DNA from: Galeruca laticollis
Lineage: Eukaryota > Arthropoda > Insecta > Coleoptera > Chrysomelidae
NCBI GenBank assembly: GCA_963921935.1
Contig: OY998180.1
Coordinates: 99,698,110-99,762,109, forward strand
Length of the DNA stretch: 64,000 bases
Direction of reading: 5' to 3'
How positions within the stretch are numbered: the first letter of the stretch is position 1; each line of letters starts with the position of its first letter. Positions 35,100 through 45,795 of the stretch are shown here, piece after piece. A program made the translations under genes and the position numbers. The notes below the pieces were generated by a model. That model saw only the letters and a program-made list of their open reading frames with translations. It was not told where the DNA came from and did no database searches.

Positions 35100-35285
35100 T
35101 ATTGAAAAGTAAATGTTGTGTGAGGTTTTATTTAGTCGAAAATGCTTAATAAAATTAAAATCGGACAGGACCAAGAAAGGATCTTGACGTTGGTAATACG
35201 GGCGAGGTATATTATTTGTAGCTTGTTCTTCGGCATCTTCAACATTGTCTATTAGCATTTGCATCACTAAATCGTTATCATCCAT
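35100..35285 (-). pseudogene. PIF/Harbinger (HARBI1-like) transposase N-terminal fragment
   Basis: The minus-strand ATG (35285) opens MDDNDLVMQMLIDNVEDAEE, then RPYYQRQDPFLVLSDFNFIK and HFRLNK. The Y-x-x-R-x-D/N-P-(F), ...FxxxFRLxK pattern is the N-terminus of HARBI1-like transposases. The frame then degenerates. It differs from the Harbinger pieces at 2846-4181 and so is a separate insertion. Confidence 0.55.
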
Positions 35286-36384
35286 TTTAAAAACAATAAA
35301 TAAACAATTAAAGACAATATGCCCAAGTCCATTCTCTCAAAATCTAGCAATTCTCTTGGTTTTACCCAGAAGAGTATGAAGTTTCTTTATCACGTTGTAA
35401 CACGTTTCCATCTCCTTACGCGGCTCTTGCCACCTTAGCACGTCACTTTGGACACCCCCGATGCATAATCTTCGGAACTAATACTCGGGCGTCAGATTTT
35501 TAACGTGGTTAACTCAACGGCCCCCTGACTTCACTCGTCAGGAGTTTCAGGTAGCCTCAGATGGAGGTACGGTCAGTTCCAGGGGTCTAATTGTATCAAA
35601 TCCGGCAGGATTGTATCCAGAAACTTCCTCACTGGTCCTAAAATAAAAGTTATTCTCCTGGCCCATGTGATGATCCCGAAAAAGCCAGTATTGAAAAAAA
35701 GACATTTTCATAGAAAAAGTTTAAATTGTGTAGATTATATTTTCCAATGTTAATAACGGCCATCGATCTGATTAAGGTCAGGCGAACACCCAGAAACCAC
35801 GTTCTATTAAACGTAAACATCGCGTTCACATACGCGAAAGGTCGTATCTAACGGTGACTGACTTGCATGTTTCCTATAAAAACAAAGTGTAAACTAACGA
35901 ATGATTCATTCATTATTATTATTTTGAATAAGTTAAAATGTATAAGATATTGTAATCTGTGTTAATTTTAAATATACTAAATCCCAGTGAGTTTTATAAA
36001 TGTTGTCGTTTATTCAACCCCCGAAGATCGGTTACTAGGTAAGTGCTTTCCCAAAGATATAATACTTTTATGGTAGACATAGTTTATACGAGGGGCACTT
36101 ACTAAGTAACCACCACACCCACACTACGGAGAAGCTAAATTCGTGCAGCAAAACAACTACTCTACCATAGGGCGATTCTAGTCTATAGTAGGTCAGTAAA
36201 ACACAGAGGTTCGGTTGGTTCGGTTAGATTATATTATAACAATGTCTTTTATTCAACAATATATACAGGATCTGTTGCTGCTCAAATCGTTATATATAAA
36301 AAAACACTATCATACATAAAAGGAAACCATCTAGTATCCACAGAAGAGCAGAAAAGCAGAGAAATATAAGCGAACTATCATTTT

Positions 36385-36423
<39 letters not shown>

Positions 36424-37715
36424 AACTAGTCTTCTAGTTCTTGAAACATTTTTAAATAAATAAACACAAAAAAAGTATCTATTATTAAGGAAGGTGTAGC
36501 AGTAGACACAACCACTTTATAAAAATCACTGACAATTCAGGTATAAAATCAGTAGAAAGAGTGAAATATGCATAAATATAATATCAGATATTGATATGAT
36601 TTATTAATAACACAGCCCAAACATATTACAAAGAAATGTATTATAAACAGGAAGTAATGAAATCTAGTAATTTCATTACCAACTTAAATTTATTGATTAT
36701 TTATTTTATATAGGACAATAATAACAAAATCAAAAATAATCAATAGTTTATGTAAGACAAAAACAGTAAAAATTCAAGAACTTAAAAATAATCAATTACA
36801 TAGATATGAAACAGTAATCTAGGTTGTATATTTTGTAAAAATAAATATAAATAAGAAAACCGTAAAAACGGAATAATGATTAAAATTGCTAATGTATTCT
36901 AGGAAAAAGACTTTATATAGAATCCTGAATACAAAATAAATATTTGTGAATAAGTGTGTTAATCCTCCAAGACTTAAAAATCAAACAATTTTATTGTATA
37001 ACTAAAAGACATAGGAATTGACAATTTGTGTTATTAAAATAAAGATAAGCAAGCTTTGCATTTGCCAAGCCAAAAAGTTTGTTGATTTAAAAAACAAGTG
37101 AGAGGGTTTTGGTATGATGGAGAGGTTAGCGTCTATATATAAATCTCCTCTAATTAAAATTTTGATTAAAAGTTAACAAGTGCTCTCAAAAAGGTAATGG
37201 AAATACATTAATAAGTTTTTGTGAACCTGTAAAGAATAAAAAAGGTGGTCAGAAGGGGAATCTCTCTCAGGAGAGATCTTCAAGAAATTAGAGACGCGAG
37301 TAGCAGCGAAGGACTGAAGATAGGAACTAAGGTCTGTGTATTTTAATTAAAATATTTGGAATTCCATATATAAATACGAACAGTGAACTAAAATAATATT
37401 CAGAACGTTCTAATCATGATTATAATATAAAAAGGCCTAAAAACAATATATTACGATGCATCATATTTTATCTCCACGGAGATACATGCAATTTAGTTTG
37501 TAATAATATAATTGTACTTACTTGTTTAATTTAATCCATTCTCAATGTTCACATAATTTCCAACTTTTAATTTCCTCTAATACATCCATAACTGATCTAT
37601 CCATCACTATCTTCTTTTCTATTGACACACATTATTTCAGAATTTATATATATATATATATATATATATAACAAGATGTACGAATAGTGCAATACCCACT
37701 AATCTATTCGTTGCT

Positions 37716-37717
<2 letters not shown>

Positions 37718-37760
<43 letters not shown>

Positions 37761-37764
37761 TATG
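37718..37764. repeat. (TA)n microsatellite
   Basis: TA dinucleotide tract with one C interruption near 37755. A second tract lies 47 bp upstream at 37645-37671. Confidence 0.95.
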
Positions 37765-38217
37765 TAATTGCTTATTTAAATTTATTCAACGTATTGAAAT
37801 TTTCACAACTATATACACGCAGGCAGAGCATAAACTGTTTCTACACCGCATTGACGGTGAAGAGCATCTTCGTGTTATAGGAAGTTATATAAGCGCATGC
37901 GTTGAACTTATGAGCCGACGCAATACAATGAATTATTGTGTATTAAGAATTGCATAGGATGTAGGGGTTATATAGTAATTTTTCTTATTAACTGTTTATT
38001 AAATCAATTTTCATTGAAGTGTTGGTATTTTTATTCTTTTCATGTCCTCAATAAAATTCTTAGAATTAACACATTTCAATCTTTCTATATGAGAGTATTC
38101 AGAAGCCCAATTTCATTGATAAATTTATAAATAAAATTAAATAATAAAATTGACAGCAAGAACTCAAAGGGAGGAGTCATCATGCTTCCGACTGATATTT
38201 AAAACATTAGATCAAAT

Positions 38218-38222
<5 letters not shown>

Positions 38223-38260
<38 letters not shown>
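38223..38260. repeat. (AT)n microsatellite next to a hammerhead-like motif
   Basis: AT dinucleotide tract of about 38 bp. It is followed directly by ATGGACATACCAACTAGG and the motif at 38317-38358. Confidence 0.95.
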
Positions 38261-38263
<3 letters not shown>

Positions 38264-38316
38264 GGACATACCAACTAGGTTCACGGGTTGAACCGCGTTG
38301 GAAATTAGAAATTTCT

Positions 38317-38358
38317 CGACGTTTCGGCTTCCACTTTGAAGCCATTATCAAGAGGAGG
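38317..38358 (-). ncRNA. degenerate hammerhead-ribozyme-like motif (Penelope-type), candidate
   Basis: The minus strand reads CCTCCTCTTGATAATGGCTT, then CAAAGTGGAAGCCGAAACGTCG. A six-pair stem (GGCTTC/GAAGCC) is followed immediately by GAAAC-GTC, which matches hammerhead stem II plus the GAAA core and cleavage triplet. The CUGAUGA core is degraded to TTGATAA. Penelope-like retroelements are known to carry minimal hammerheads. This copy is probably inactive. Confidence 0.4.
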
Positions 38359-39036
38359 GGTTCGGTTTTTCGTTGATTAATCTAGGAAGTGATCCGTTTC
38401 TGTAGTATCAATCTGCCTACTCTACGCAACGAATCACCCCCTTCGACTAATTCCAAGGCCTCAATCTGCCTACTCCTTGGAATTTCACCGAAAATGGACA
38501 TAAGAGTAAAATAAATAAATAAATGAAATAATAATAAAAAATTGCTTACCATTTAAATCACCATAAAACACTCCAGTAGTCGTCAGATATGGACATTAGG
38601 AGCACTCTTTGTTCAAAATGTTCGCCTGTCAATCTGCTTCTATTATCCGGAACTGATAAATTCACAGCCGAAGCAACCCTTTCACAAATAAAAATATCGA
38701 ATTTGATACCTTAAAATAAATATCGATTAACGATAGTATCGGAAGTAAAAATATCGACGATATTTATCGTTTATTTCTGAAAAAAATATCGATATTTCCT
38801 ACCCATCCCTGGACGCCCAATTTCGTCTACTGTGATAATTTGGTAGTGTTCTGTATCCCGTTATAGTAGTTATTTGTGGAGGGTGTTAAAGTTTATTTTA
38901 GACGACAGTGTCGTTACAAATTAATGAATACTAATTTATTAATATCTTTAATATGTAAGTCAGATTTTAGTATGTAATTAGTGTAAATAAATCCCAGTAA
39001 AGAGAATGAGTTGTAATGTTTATTCCACCAACTATC

Positions 39037-39410
39037 CACCACAACCCCCCGGATAGCTGGTGCCTTTGAACTTGGACATGGACGTCATCTCCGAGAGCTT
39101 TCCTGTAAACTTTGAGCAAACGAACCGAAAATCTTATCGGGGGGGTTTTGGGAGGCGCTCGTTTCAAATCTGACATCGACGACCACCCCCGGATACCTGG
39201 TGCTCTGGAACCTGGACATGGACGTTATCTGCAGGTGTTTTCCGGTAAATTTCCAGCAAATGAACCATAATATCTGGGGAGCGCTCGTTCCACATTTAGC
39301 TCCGACAACCACCCGCTGGATACCTGATGTTGCGAAACATGGACATCGAAGTCTTTGTGGGGAGTTTTCTTTTAAATGTCAGACAAACAAACCGAAAATC
39401 GCCTAATGGT
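39037..39410. repeat. three diverged tandem copies of a ~130-140-bp unit
   Basis: Units begin near 39037 (CCACCACAACCCCCCGGATA), 39179 (CGACCACCCCCGGATACCTG) and 39306 (CAACCACCCGCTGGATACCT). Each continues with GGACATGGACGT-like and AAACxAACCxxAAAxTC-like blocks. Copies are about 70% alike by eye. Open frames across the array are by-products of the repeat. Confidence 0.7.
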
Positions 39411-39423
39411 ACATCCTTGATTG

Positions 39424-39426
<3 letters not shown>

Positions 39427-39496
<70 letters not shown>

Positions 39497-39554
39497 ATGT
39501 GTGTGTGTGTGTGTGTGTGTATGTGTGTGTGTGTGAGTGTGTGTGTGAGTGTGT

Positions 39555-39591
<37 letters not shown>

Positions 39592-39608
39592 TGTGTGTGT
39601 GTGTGTGG
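39427..39608. repeat. compound (AT)n-(GT)n microsatellite
   Basis: AT dinucleotides at about 39427-39478 pass into GT dinucleotides, with occasional A and GAGT interruptions, to about 39608. Confidence 0.97.
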
Positions 39609-39660
39609 AGAGAGGGAATTATCGGGTATGCGGTCAGTAAAATGAAATAAAATTTCTATT

Positions 39661-39713
39661 GTCCTATTCTCAATATTTCGCCATCGTTTGGTAGCTTCAT
39701 CAGGAGATACTAC
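39661..39713 (-). ncRNA. hammerhead-ribozyme-like motif with intact CUGAUGA and GAAA cores, candidate
   Basis: On the minus strand, CTGATGA (39703-39697) is followed by A, a GCTA/TGGC stem II with an 8-nt loop, and GAAA (39679-39676), then TATTGAGAATAG. The order CUGAUGA - stem II - GAAA - short stem III - NUH (here AUA) is the hammerhead catalytic arrangement. Stem I complementarity is weak and stem III is very short, as in the minimal hammerheads of Penelope-like elements. Like the first motif, it follows a dinucleotide tract. Self-cleavage is not demonstrated. Confidence 0.45.
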
Positions 39714-40170
39714 AAAATTGATTCAATAAATATTTATAAATAACAACAATGGTAAAACTTACAGTTTTTTAGAGTCTGGAATTCAATAACGTCTAGAACA
39801 TAAAAGTCTAACTAAAATAATTTAAAAAACCAATAAGGTATAGATATAAAAACGTTTACAAAAGAAACACACTAAAACAATTTACAGGGTGATAAGACAA
39901 ATTTATCACTAAAAAGATTTTGAAAGTTGTATAGGGGAGCAGGAATCCTTGAAGTATTCAAGGCATTGGAAATGAACTAGAAATTGATATAACTGTTAGT
40001 TCCACGTCTTGCCCAAAAGCAAAAACACAGGAGCAATCCTCCATCAGACACTGATAATGAATACTGGAGACGTTCACTCATTATACATTGATTCTGTCAC
40101 ATCATCGCTGAATATTCGATTTTCACAAAGAAATACCCCAGCTTTTGCCTTGACAAAACTGCATCCCTTA
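39714..40170. other. no gene recognised
   Basis: AT-rich spacer downstream of the hammerhead-like motif. Possibly the body of the same short retroelement, but no RT or GIY-YIG coding was seen. Confidence 0.35.
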
Positions 40171-40690
40171 TACAGGGTGTTTCCTAAGCCTAAGTAATCT
40201 AAAATATTGTAGTGGGCGCTTCGTAATTCCATTTTAAGACGAAAAGTTCTTATAAACATGTGTGATAAGTCTTGTCGTTAATGAGATACAGGGTGTTGAA
40301 TTGTTTTATTATTTCAACTTTGATGTTTTATAACTCGGTTTGTAATGCCGGTGGAAAAGTGCCGTATTTTTTTATGTTTTTATGATTGCACTTACTCCCC
40401 TCTTTCGATTTTTACGCTACGAATTTTTCAAGGGGGATTTCTAATAACAAAATTTAGCCAAATTGGTCGGCTACGTTTATGAATTGGAAAGAATGAAATT
40501 AGTAAAAATCGAAAGAGGGGAGTAAGTACAATCATAAAAAATACGGCATTACAAACCGAGTTATAAAACATCAAAGTTGAAATAATAAAACAATTCAACA
40601 CCCTGTGTCTCATTAACGACAAGACTTATCACACATGCTTATAAGAGCTTTTCATCTTAAAATGGAATGACGAAGCGCCCACTACAATAT
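40171..40690. mobile_element. fold-back element (~520-bp near-perfect palindrome)
   Basis: The left arm (about 40200-40412: GTAGTGGGCGCTTCGTAATT, GACAAG-complement region, ACAGGGTGTTGAATTG, CTCCCCTCTTTCGATTTTTA) is repeated as reverse complement at about 40497-40690, some 90-95% identical. An 84-bp non-repeated centre includes TCAAGGGGGATTTC. The outer left end TACAGGGTGTTTCCTAAG recurs inverted at 42566-42590, beyond the adjacent LINE. There is no coding capacity. This is the structure of fold-back or palindromic MITE-type elements. Confidence 0.75.
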
Positions 40691-40863
40691 AGAATAGAAT
40701 ATTTCATCTATGAAAATCATACATTATACAAAATTTGATATAATACACAACTCTATCAGACTAGTCAACTAAACAAACGAAATACAGGTAATAAGAATAA
40801 AAACATTCACATTAATAAAATCGACTATAAACCAAATACTAAGTAATTTTTGAAAATATAGTA

Positions 40864-42540
40864 CTAATATGTGAGAAACTCCTCAACACTATAGAATGTA
40901 CGCTGTAATAAAAAAGAATGAAGTATATTTCTCAATTTCCTTGATGCTCCCATGCTTTTTTCTGTATTCAATATATTACTGAACTTATTATAGCATATTA
41001 TTCCGATATGCCTTGGAGAATGTTGCCCTATTTCGAAACGTGAAAATGGTTGGCGGATATCACTCTTCTGTCTAGTGTCATATGTGTGTATGTCCGTACA
41101 CAACAGCAAGTGATCTTCATGGACTGTATATTTATAAACACTTATTACTTTTCAAAAAACATAATTTATTGTTGCAATTGTCATACATATCACCTTCGCG
41201 CATGCGGTTTTCACTCGAACCCTCTCTCCTCTTCACGAACGCTGGGCGCTGGTTTCGCGCATGTGTGTTTAACGTTAGAAATAAATATTACAAGGGGTAT
41301 TCATAAATTAGGCGATGCAATAATAATATTGAACAATGTCTTCATTTTTTATAAATGAACTTTGATTATCTTCAACAAATTTAATTAATTTGAATATAAA
41401 TAGACTTGGTAGAGTTAAAATTTCAGCCTTCTTAAAAAATGATCTGCACGTCTCTTTTGGAGAAACACTGTACATAGCTCTTATAGCCTTTTTTTAACTT
41501 TAAAAGCCCTCTCAACAAAGGATGATGCACCCCAAAACATTAAGCCGTACTGAAGAGTTTATTGTGTTAGTCCATAATAAATGAGCTTTAATACATTCAG
41601 AGAGACAGTTTTTCTTAGATTTCTAATGATAACAACATGAACTTATTTTTGCAATCACTGCATTTATATGAGACTCCCAGCTGAGCTTGGGATCTAGTAT
41701 TATTCCTAAGAATTTGAATTGATCGATACTCTGAATGGATTTTCCATTAACATGTAAAAGAGGCTCAATATCAGGCACAACATTTCTTGGCAAAAAACGC
41801 ATAAAATGTGTTTTTGAGACATTCAATGTTAAACCATTTCCTATGAAATATTTATTCAGTTCAAAAGATGCTACATTAGTTTCATCAATGAGTTCTTCAA
41901 ATTGTTGATTCGCCATGATATTTTGTTAATATCACTGACGAAGATAATAAAAAATAATGGGCCAAGAATCGATCCTTGTGGTACTCAGAGGGAATAGGAT
42001 CAGATGTTGTGTTGTTAACTGTAACTACTCTAGTTCTATTGGACAAGTAAGATTTTGCCCACTCGTATGGTTTTCCGCGTATTCCAATTCTTTGAAGTTT
42101 CATTAGCAAAAGTTCATGATCAACTGTGTTAAATGCACGGCTAAGATCATAAAAAAGCCCCAAAACATGTAGCTTTTCATTAAGCGCATTATAAATGAGT
42201 TCTATACAAGCAGCCATGGTGCTGGATGTTGATCTTTTCTTTCTAAAGCCATTTTGAGATTGAGGTAGCATGTTGAAATGTTCAAGATAATTAACGAGAC
42301 GTTCAGAGAATGCCATTTTAAATATTTTAGTTACTTGACTTTGTATACAAATAAGACGGTAGTTATTTATTTCATCTCTTACGCCCTTGTTTTTGTAAAC
42401 TGGAATTCCTTTTGATACTTTCACATTAGGAAATATACCTGAGGTAAACGATTCATTAATTAAATGAGATATGGGCCCAGCAATAAACCCAGCTGCCACT
42501 TTTATTACCTTACCGTTAATTTCATCAAAGCCTTCTGCAG
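40864..42540 (-). mobile_element. CR1-like LINE, RT to C-terminus, decayed
   Basis: The minus strand encodes SQNGFRKKRSTSSTMAACIE, LFYDLSRAFNTVDHELLLMK and LQRIGIRGKPYEWAKSYLSN, then after a frame break ALT-like SKTHFMRFLPRN, FKFLGIILDPKLSWESHINA, a region like LMFWGASSFVERAF, and the C-terminus TRQKS...HIGIICYNKF...YSVEEFL (to 40864). The catalytic YADD segment, expected between SDINK (about 41940) and NQQFEEL (about 41915), is missing, so the copy is dead. A ~200-bp non-LINE insert may interrupt it at 41110-41320. The clade is judged from motif style. Confidence 0.75.
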
Positions 42541-42711
42541 GTTTGGATGTGGATATTTTAGATTACTTAGGAAACACCCTGTATATGCTGAAAATGAGTA
42601 TCAGGGAATTACAAAAACACGCAGAATCATTTATAGCGTTTTATTAGATTAAAGGATATTGAAATAAGTGTTCTTTTAAATGAAGCTAATATTTTTTTTT
42701 AGACCATGCGG
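42541..42711. repeat. inverted copy of the fold-back element terminus
   Basis: TTTTAGATTACTTAGGAAAC, then ACCCTGTATA (about 42558-42590), is the reverse complement of 40171-40205 except for a six-base CCTAAG insertion in the latter. It could be the far TIR of a larger composite element enclosing the LINE, or a separate fragment. Confidence 0.5.
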
Positions 42712-42870
42712 CGAGCGCTCTCAATTCTGAGTGTAATTCTACCCACTAAGGAGACTGTAGAATGGGCCTTCAGTACTCTTCGAAGAGTGAAGGGAGAGAA
42801 AAGGTTGACGGAATTATGTTTGATGAGTGTACATCGGAATTTTTTTAAAGAAAACCTTGAGATGGTCTAA
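42712..42870 (+). pseudogene. hAT transposase C-terminal (dimerisation) fragment
   Basis: The plus frame reads RALSILSVILPTKETVEWAF, then STLRRVKGEKRLTELCLMSV and HRNF, followed by a stop at 42868-42870. The L-P(V)-T-x-x-x-x-E-x-x-F-S-x-L-R-R-(x)K and R-L-x-x-L-x-L-x-S-V-H-R pattern is the hAT C-terminal dimerisation region. Only this tail is present. Confidence 0.75.
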
Positions 42871-44445
42871 GAAAAAGTTTTACAAACTTTTTCAGGAAGT
42901 TCTATAAAATTATTATTAGCGTAAAAATAATGAATAAAAACAATTTTCCAGAAACTTTTGACGTTTTAGTATGTAAGAAGTTGTAGTCACCTTGCTACTC
43001 CTTCCAATCCAACAGCTGCCCCCTCCCCTAGAGCAGATCCTGAATATGCCCTTGAGTCACTATCTACATTTGTGGTACTGAACTATATCTGAAGACATAA
43101 ATATAAAAGATTGCCTTAATTTGTGTAGAATTTGGGATTTTGTAAATGATTCCAATAAAGAATTTTAAACGAACAAATCAAGCAAGTTATCTATGAATTT
43201 GTGACAGATGGGTAAAAACATAGTGAAGCATTGCATCTATAGAAGCAGTTGTGGGAATTATGAATCCACAGTCGTAGTGAAGTGTTGGAAATAGGAAGCA
43301 GTTGTTTATATAAAATATGCTTTCTGATAGTGAGATATAGATGCAAGTGCAGCAGTAAAATGATGGATAACTGAGCTTATCCGTTAATGACACACCTTCT
43401 AAAACCTTATGCATATCAGAACCTTGATGCAGAGAAGGAAGATTTTAACAAACATCGTCCAGAGTGAGAAAAACGGTTGAATGTATTAAAGTCTGGGAGA
43501 ATGTATAGAAACCAATCTGGTCTAAAAACTGTTTGTATTTCACTTAATATACTAAAATTGACCCATCAGGTAAAATTGCAAGTATATCAATGTCAATTAA
43601 TACGAATCTGTCGGCAACATCTATATGGCGAGGGAGAGACCATAATGCAACATCAAAGACGTCTATTAAAATACGAGATACTTTTAATACTTATTTTTCG
43701 TTGTGCCCAGTTAATATAACTAATAAATCCAAAAGATAAAATAGTATGCTATGATATAGATTATTTACATTGTTGTTTTTAGCTCACCTGACATTATTTT
43801 TTGTAAAATTTGCTTATTTCCATCCATGCTACCCAACATATATCTCTTGTGATATGTCTTATCTCTTTTATCCCATATTGCAAACCGAATAAACACTTCA
43901 GTTATTAATTTTTCTTTATCCATTTTAAACACAATATACTTCTCACTTCCATCTTAAATACAATGGTTATTTGTCTATGACTATGATACTAACAAAAAAA
44001 ATATTGCTAGTATTAACACGACCTTAAGCACACCAATCATATATCACATTTTGGGCATCAGTCCTGAGAATCAAATTCATTTGATTCCTCAAAAATGACG
44101 ATGATCAATTCTTTACTCAGAATGGTTTATGTTAACTACATGTATTTGTTTTTAATGCTTGTGGCAGTGCTTCACTATGTTTTTACCCTTGAATGAAACT
44201 AAACATTTCTTTTCCAAAAAATGTATTATAATATATTTTTAATTTTCGCTGCTGCACATGTTAAACACTTAAAATGATTCATGCTGAGTAGCACTTCAAA
44301 TGAACGTATTGTAAAAACTCATTTACACTTCTACTAAAGCAAGTTATGTGAATTGAAAAACAACTTTTAGATAGTTATCCAGTATAATATCAAAATGTAA
44401 CAAATATAAATCAGTATTTATAAAAAAATATACAATATAAAGTTA
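42871..44445. other. FCF1 3' flank and intergenic DNA, no gene recognised
   Basis: Short AT-rich frames only. The minus-strand 3' UTR of FCF1 would start at 44445. No canonical AATAAA was seen on the minus strand within the first ~60 bases. Confidence 0.4.
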
Positions 44446-45109
44446 TCATTTGGGAGCTCCATATGCATCAGGCATTCTTTCAATGGTATATTTATGTTGT
44501 GAAACATACATAATCGGCACACCTGGTATTTTCCTAATCCTTCTTTTCAAGTCCCTATCATTAGTAGCTACAATATAGCACTTATGTTGTGTTACCCGTT
44601 GTACTAGACAATCATCAGCATAAGTACCTTTATGCATGCAATGTATCCTTTCAAATCTGGGATCTTTGATAATTCGAAGAGCTACTCTATATTTTTGTCC
44701 TAGTTTCTCTAACTCAGCTAACACACAATCTGTAATATATGGTATACATTTCGCATACAAGCAGTCCATCATATTTTGTATAATGTCCAATTTGTTTTTA
44801 ATTGAGAAATTTATGAAATTTGTATCTACAAGTATATGATATGGAGGGCCCAATTGTGTATTGTATTGGAAAAATAGAGCTGAACTAATTTGTGGCGCTT
44901 CGTTTACTTTCACTTTGTGAGGATCTTCTGGTTTCTTTTTCTTAGGTGGCATTCTTAATGATTCTTTGATACGAGGATCACTTAAACTAATCATTTTTTT
45001 CATTTTTGCAAAACGCCTTTCCGCAATTTTTCTAGTTTTCTTTGCTTTACCCTGAAACAAAAAGGAATTATTAGATTACACGCTTTATGCCTAATACTAT
45101 CCATACCAT
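44446..45109 (-). CDS. Fcf1: rRNA-processing protein FCF1 homolog (PIN domain)
   Basis: Two exons: the ATG alone at 45109-45107, a 55-bp intron (GTATGG...TTTCAG, 45106-45052), then 45051-44446. The protein of about 202 residues starts MGKAKKTRKIAERRFAKMKK, which fits the family's MGKxKKTRK start and fixes this choice of ATG. A basic N-terminal tail precedes ISSALFFQYNTQLGPPYHIL, and the PIN nuclease-like core has acidic residues in VDTNFINFSIKNK, TDCVLAELEKLG and THKGTYADDCL-like HKGTYADDCLVQ, plus ATNDRDLKRR. It ends in MPDAYGAPK. FCF1/Utp24 acts in the nucleolar small-subunit processome and cleaves pre-rRNA near the 18S 5' end. It is intact with no stops, and is divergently arranged with CNOT10. 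Confidence 0.95.
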
Positions 45110-45495
45110 TTTTATGAGAAAATAAAACACAAATTTAACTATTTAAAACACGATCTAGTAACCACAGATAATATTTACTGCATCTACGTAACCATTCCAG
45201 AGACGAGATAACTAGTGGTTAGTAAACCATTCACCATTCAAAGCAAATTAACCACAAATCACCCATAACAGACTATGTTCTTATTCTTTTACCTTTCACG
45301 TAAGACGCTTGCTATGTGAACATTCAACCACAATACTTTTTCTTTAGTTACGGGAGAGTTGAAAAGTTATAAAAAAAGAGAAGAAGTCAAATCTATTTTT
45401 AGGTTAAAAGAACTTTGGTTTGAATAAATAAAAATTTAATTAATTCATAGACCAACAACAACCAAAATTATTTCTCAATAAACAAATAGTTTATA
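45110..45495. promoter_or_regulatory. shared intergenic region between divergent FCF1 and CNOT10
   Basis: 386 bp separate the FCF1 start codon (minus) from the CNOT10 start codon (plus). Both 5' UTRs and promoters must lie here unless far-upstream exons exist. It is AT-rich with no mobile element, unlike nearly all other non-coding DNA in the window, consistent with constraint (inference). No TATA or initiator element can be assigned confidently. Confidence 0.6.
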
Positions 45496-45795
45496 ATGTC
45501 GGAAAAGGACCAAGAGAAAGGTCCAGAAATCGTCTCTGATCATGAACGAGAACTTGCTCAAAATGCTCTTAATGAATTTAAAAAGTAAGTCAAACTAATA
45601 TAAATTTAAGTATTTTATAATTATTTATTTTTCTGTAGAAAAAATTATGCAAGCTGCTTGCAATTTATAAATAAATTAGAAAATAGACATGGGGATCTTA
45701 AGGTAGTCCAAAATAAAGCCATAATTGAGTATTCCAAGAATGATTTCAAGAGAACTGAACAGCTGCAGAGAAATTTAACACAAATATGCAATCAG
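45496..45795 (+). CDS. CNOT10: CNOT10 exons 1-2 (N-terminal region)
   Basis: Exon 1 (45496-45584) encodes MSEKDQEKGPEIVSDHEREL, then AQNALNEF, ending after two bases of a codon at GTAAGT. A 54-bp intron follows. Exon 2 (45639-45795) gives KNYASCLQFINKLE, VVQNKAIIEYSKNDF and NLTQICNQ, ending in phase 0 at GTACGA. The first helical pair of the TPR-like array starts here. Intron 2 is 1997 bp. Confidence 0.93.

Larger units (their letters stand above)
35286..38316. other. AT-rich intergenic DNA with microsatellites, no gene recognised
   Basis: No coding region is supported. (AT)n tracts are at 36387-36421, 37645-37671, 37718-37764 and 38223-38260. A block at 35960-36010 (AAATCCCAGTGAGTTTTATA) resembles one at 38987 (AAATCCCAGTAAAGAGAATG) and may mark LTR-type ends, but pairs could not be bounded. 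Confidence 0.4.

Noticed and set aside
39327..39536. Open frame ending in a long IYIY/VCVC run
   Set aside because: Translation of the (AT)n/(GT)n microsatellite.
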